From Deltaproteobacteria bacterium (GTDB lineage: Bacteria; Desulfobacterota; Syntrophia; Syntrophales; UBA2210), in assembly GCA_030603465.1 (NCBI GenBank), contig JAUVXT010000117.1, positions 1 to 7,559 of the forward strand: a DNA stretch of 7,559 bases, read 5' to 3'. The notes below the pieces were generated by a model. That model did not search any database. It saw only the letters and a list, made by a program, of their open reading frames with translations, and had not been told where the DNA came from. The translations under genes were made by a program, and so were the position numbers. This document shows positions 6,237 through 7,559 of the stretch, piece after piece; the first letter of the stretch is position 1, and every line of letters begins with the position of its first letter.

Positions 6237-6463
6237 GGTTATTTAGTAATAAAGTTGTTCAAGCATAAATACCTTTGAGCGGTCATTAAGATGGTTTTTG
6301 CGAATAAATCCTGGCGAAGCGGAAGGATAGCGATTTAAATGTCTGAGCCCGGAGGGCGAGTTTTAAAATCGCCTGAAGCAAGCCATAGATTTATCAAAAA
6401 GCATCTTAGACAAGCTAAAAGGTGTTTATGCGACGGTTTGTCAACTTAAATGCGAAAGAGGTC
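6237..6463. mobile_element. Long foldback (MITE-like) element
   Basis: The element is one imperfect inverted repeat with arms of about 105 bases meeting at a GC-rich apex, GCCC-GGA-GGGC (6347-6357). Paired blocks seen outward from the apex are GCGATTT (6330-6336) with AAATCGC (6366-6372), ATAAATC (6304-6310) with GATTTAT (6388-6394), TTTTTG (6295-6300) with CAAAAA (6395-6400), AAGATG (6288-6293) with CATCTT (6402-6407), ACCTTT (6271-6276) with AAAGGT (6418-6423) and GCATAAA (6263-6269) with TTTATGC (6425-6431). The outer ends match those of the 59-bp element at 4406-4464. There is no coding sequence or transposase. It fills the gap between the stop of the helical-protein operon and the start of the DUF2156-like gene. 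As RNA it would form a very long hairpin. It could be a MITE, a REP/BIME-like unit or a structured RNA; a mobile origin is inferred from the second copy. Exact ends are uncertain by several bases. Confidence 0.68.
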
Positions 6464-6469
6464 GAATTA

Positions 6470-7090
6470 TTAAAAGACGAATATTTTTCCCGCCCGGACC
6501 TCCCTCATCCTTTCAACACTCTTTTCCATTTTGAAGGCGACATCGGAGGCGGCGTCCACCCCGACGGTCTGCTGAGCCGCTCTATTTACATCACGTTCGG
6601 CCCGTTTTAACTCGGTCAGAAAGGCGTTGTATTGTTCCCACGTCTGGTAGGCGCTCTGTATCATTGTCTTATAGTCTTTAGCTGGAGTCTGGAGCAGTTT
6701 CACGTAATGGTCGATGAGAAGATCTATTTCCCGCATCTGTTTATTCCTGATCTTTTGTGAGTAGATCCCTTTCTCGTCTGAACTGAGAAGTTCGCCCGTC
6801 TTTTCTTTAATTCCTTCCATTGCATCTTCCTTCGTCTGTCCCTTGCCCACCATGTCAAGGGCGGCTTCCAGGGCCAGCTTTTTGGTAAAGAGGAAGTTCA
6901 GCGTAAATATTTCTTTGGTTCTCTTGTGCTTTATAAAGCTTATAATGAAGACAAGTGGAATGGTTACATCCCATGCCGATAGCGGTCTTAATTTTATAAT
7001 TGCAGAAGATATATCTTTTGCCAGTGATCGTTCCTCTTTGAGAATGTTTTCATACCTTGTATCCAGTATAGTGGGTAACAGTTTTCCCAT
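6470..7090 (-). CDS. Hypothetical helical protein with one N-terminal hydrophobic segment, paralog of the upstream gene
   Basis: 206 residues; I do not recognise a named family. Seen: an amphipathic N-terminus, one hydrophobic stretch at about 39-54 (AWDVTIPLVFIISFI) followed by the basic KHKRTK, then a mostly helical, charged region to the end. The hydrophobic stretch is a likely single membrane anchor, with the basic flank suggesting the C-terminal part stays in the cytoplasm. Residues 65-206 align with the partial protein encoded just upstream, including NFL at the start, LIDHY (125-129), and repeated Tyr/Leu/Glu positions through 170. Upstream and this gene are separated by 18 bases, so they form an operon. 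The start is supported by GAGG 6 bases before the ATG. The stop codon abuts the right end of the foldback element. Function unknown; a membrane-associated scaffold role would be a guess. Confidence 0.82.
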   Translation of the reverse strand: MGKLLPTILDTRYENILKEERSLAKDISSAIIKLRPLSAWDVTIPLVFIISFIKHKRTKEIFTLNFLFTKKLALEAALDMVGKGQTKEDAMEGIKEKTGELLSSDEKGIYSQKIRNKQMREIDLLIDHYVKLLQTPAKDYKTMIQSAYQTWEQYNAFLTELKRAERDVNRAAQQTVGVDAASDVAFKMEKSVERMREVRAGKIFVF

Positions 7091-7096
7091 GCATGA

Positions 7097-7100
7097 CCTC
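7097..7100 (-). promoter_or_regulatory. Ribosome binding site of the 206-residue helical protein
   Basis: The minus strand reads GAGG, 6 bases before the ATG at 7090. A second ATG overlaps in another frame 4 bases earlier (7094), too close to the site and not in frame with the protein. The site lies in the 18-base gap after the upstream stop. Confidence 0.6.
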
Positions 7101-7108
7101 GCTTTCCG

Positions 7109-7559
7109 CTAAAATATGATATCTGCAGCTTTTTCTCTCAACTTTTCCAACTGGAGTCGTTCCGCCGACAAACGCTTCCTGAGTGCCTCCGTATTGCCGA
7201 GCTTTTCTTTCAGAACCTCATTCACTGCATCTTCGGCATTGGTCAGTCCCCGTAAAAAGGAGGTGTATTCTTCTCTGGTTTTGTAAACATTTTTGATAAG
7301 GTCGGGGTAGAGGTCTCCTTCACCCGTCAGGAGACTTTTGTAATGATCTATCAGTATGTGTGCCTCTTTCATAAGGGCGGCATGAAGATTAGGGGAATAG
7401 AGTTTTAAAGACTCCAGCCAGATAAGGATTTCCTCTTCGCATTGGGAAAACCTTTTCTCTCGGTCTTTTCCCTCCAGTATTGCCCGCGCCGCCGCGATGG
7501 TTATTTTCCTGAGGGAGAGAAAGTTCTCGGTATATCTCCTGACTTCTCCGTTTCTCCTC
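7109..7559 (-). CDS. Hypothetical helical protein, 5' part cut by window edge, paralog of the downstream gene
   Basis: The frame is open from the right edge, so 149 codons of the C-terminal part are seen and the start lies outside the window. The Met at 7372 is internal, since homology to the neighbour continues before it. Seen: NFLSLRKI near the start, then a charged helical region, LIDHYKSLL in the middle, and a C-terminal Lys/Glu/Leu-rich segment (about the last 35 residues) likely to form a coiled coil. From the shared Met at 7372 on, about 22 of the first 51 aligned residues are identical to the 206-residue neighbour, and both end in a short hydrophobic tail (ADIIF versus GKIFVF). They are tandem paralogs, most simply from duplication, with this gene first in the operon. 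By analogy the missing N-terminus may carry a hydrophobic anchor. Function unknown. Confidence 0.82.
   Translation of the reverse strand, partial: RRNGEVRRYTENFLSLRKITIAAARAILEGKDREKRFSQCEEEILIWLESLKLYSPNLHAALMKEAHILIDHYKSLLTGEGDLYPDLIKNVYKTREEYTSFLRGLTNAEDAVNEVLKEKLGNTEALRKRLSAERLQLEKLREKAADIIF

Noticed and set aside
6276..6416. Foldback interpreted as an intrinsic terminator, tRNA-like RNA or CRISPR repeat
   Set aside because: There is no T-run on either strand after the stem, no cloverleaf or conserved tRNA bases, and no regularly spaced repeat. Its ends recur elsewhere as a separate element.
6470..7559. The two helical proteins as a toxin-antitoxin or defence pair
   Set aside because: They are paralogs of each other with no nuclease, kinase or DNA-binding motif, so nothing supports that reading.

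Overview
The window holds ordinary chromosomal genes of a bacterium, probably Gram-negative. The protein set (a UPF0182 giant membrane protein, a CaCA-type Ca2+/Na+ antiporter, a double-GNAT DUF2156-like protein, and an unnamed family of helical proteins) fits Desulfobacterota or another former deltaproteobacterial line. That placement is an inference from gene content; no taxonomic marker is present. I see no rRNA, tRNA, CRISPR array, phage gene or transposase.

Layout from left to right. Bases 1-2793 (minus) are almost all of a UPF0182 protein, lacking only its last residues at the left edge. A 164-base gap with two small hairpins follows. Bases 2958-4022 (minus) encode the antiporter. Just upstream of it (4059-4187, minus) is a decayed 42-codon stub of the N-terminal domain of a P-type cation (Ca2+) ATPase. 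Bases 4188-4539 hold no convincing gene, but they contain a 59-bp inverted-repeat element and a candidate promoter for an alpha/beta hydrolase (4540-5379, plus). The hydrolase converges, across only 14 bases, on a GNAT-fold DUF2156-like protein (5394-6221, minus). Upstream of that gene is a long foldback element of about 227 bp (6237-6463). Two tandem paralogous helical proteins (6470-7090 and 7109-7559, both minus, the second cut by the right edge) finish the window.

The most notable structure is the pair of non-coding elements. The 6237-6463 element is one long imperfect inverted repeat whose arms run from its outer ends to a small GC-rich apex. The 59-bp element at 4406-4464 matches the left and right ends of the long one but lacks the middle. 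They look like a full-length foldback (MITE-like) element and an internally deleted or solo-end relative, 1.8 kb apart in the same orientation. The second notable item is the ATPase stub, a relic of a calcium-type pump abutting a predicted calcium antiporter.

The genes do not form an obvious single pathway. The antiporter and pump relic suggest a locus once concerned with divalent-cation export. The two helical paralogs form an operon. The hydrolase and the GNAT protein have no substrate readable from context.
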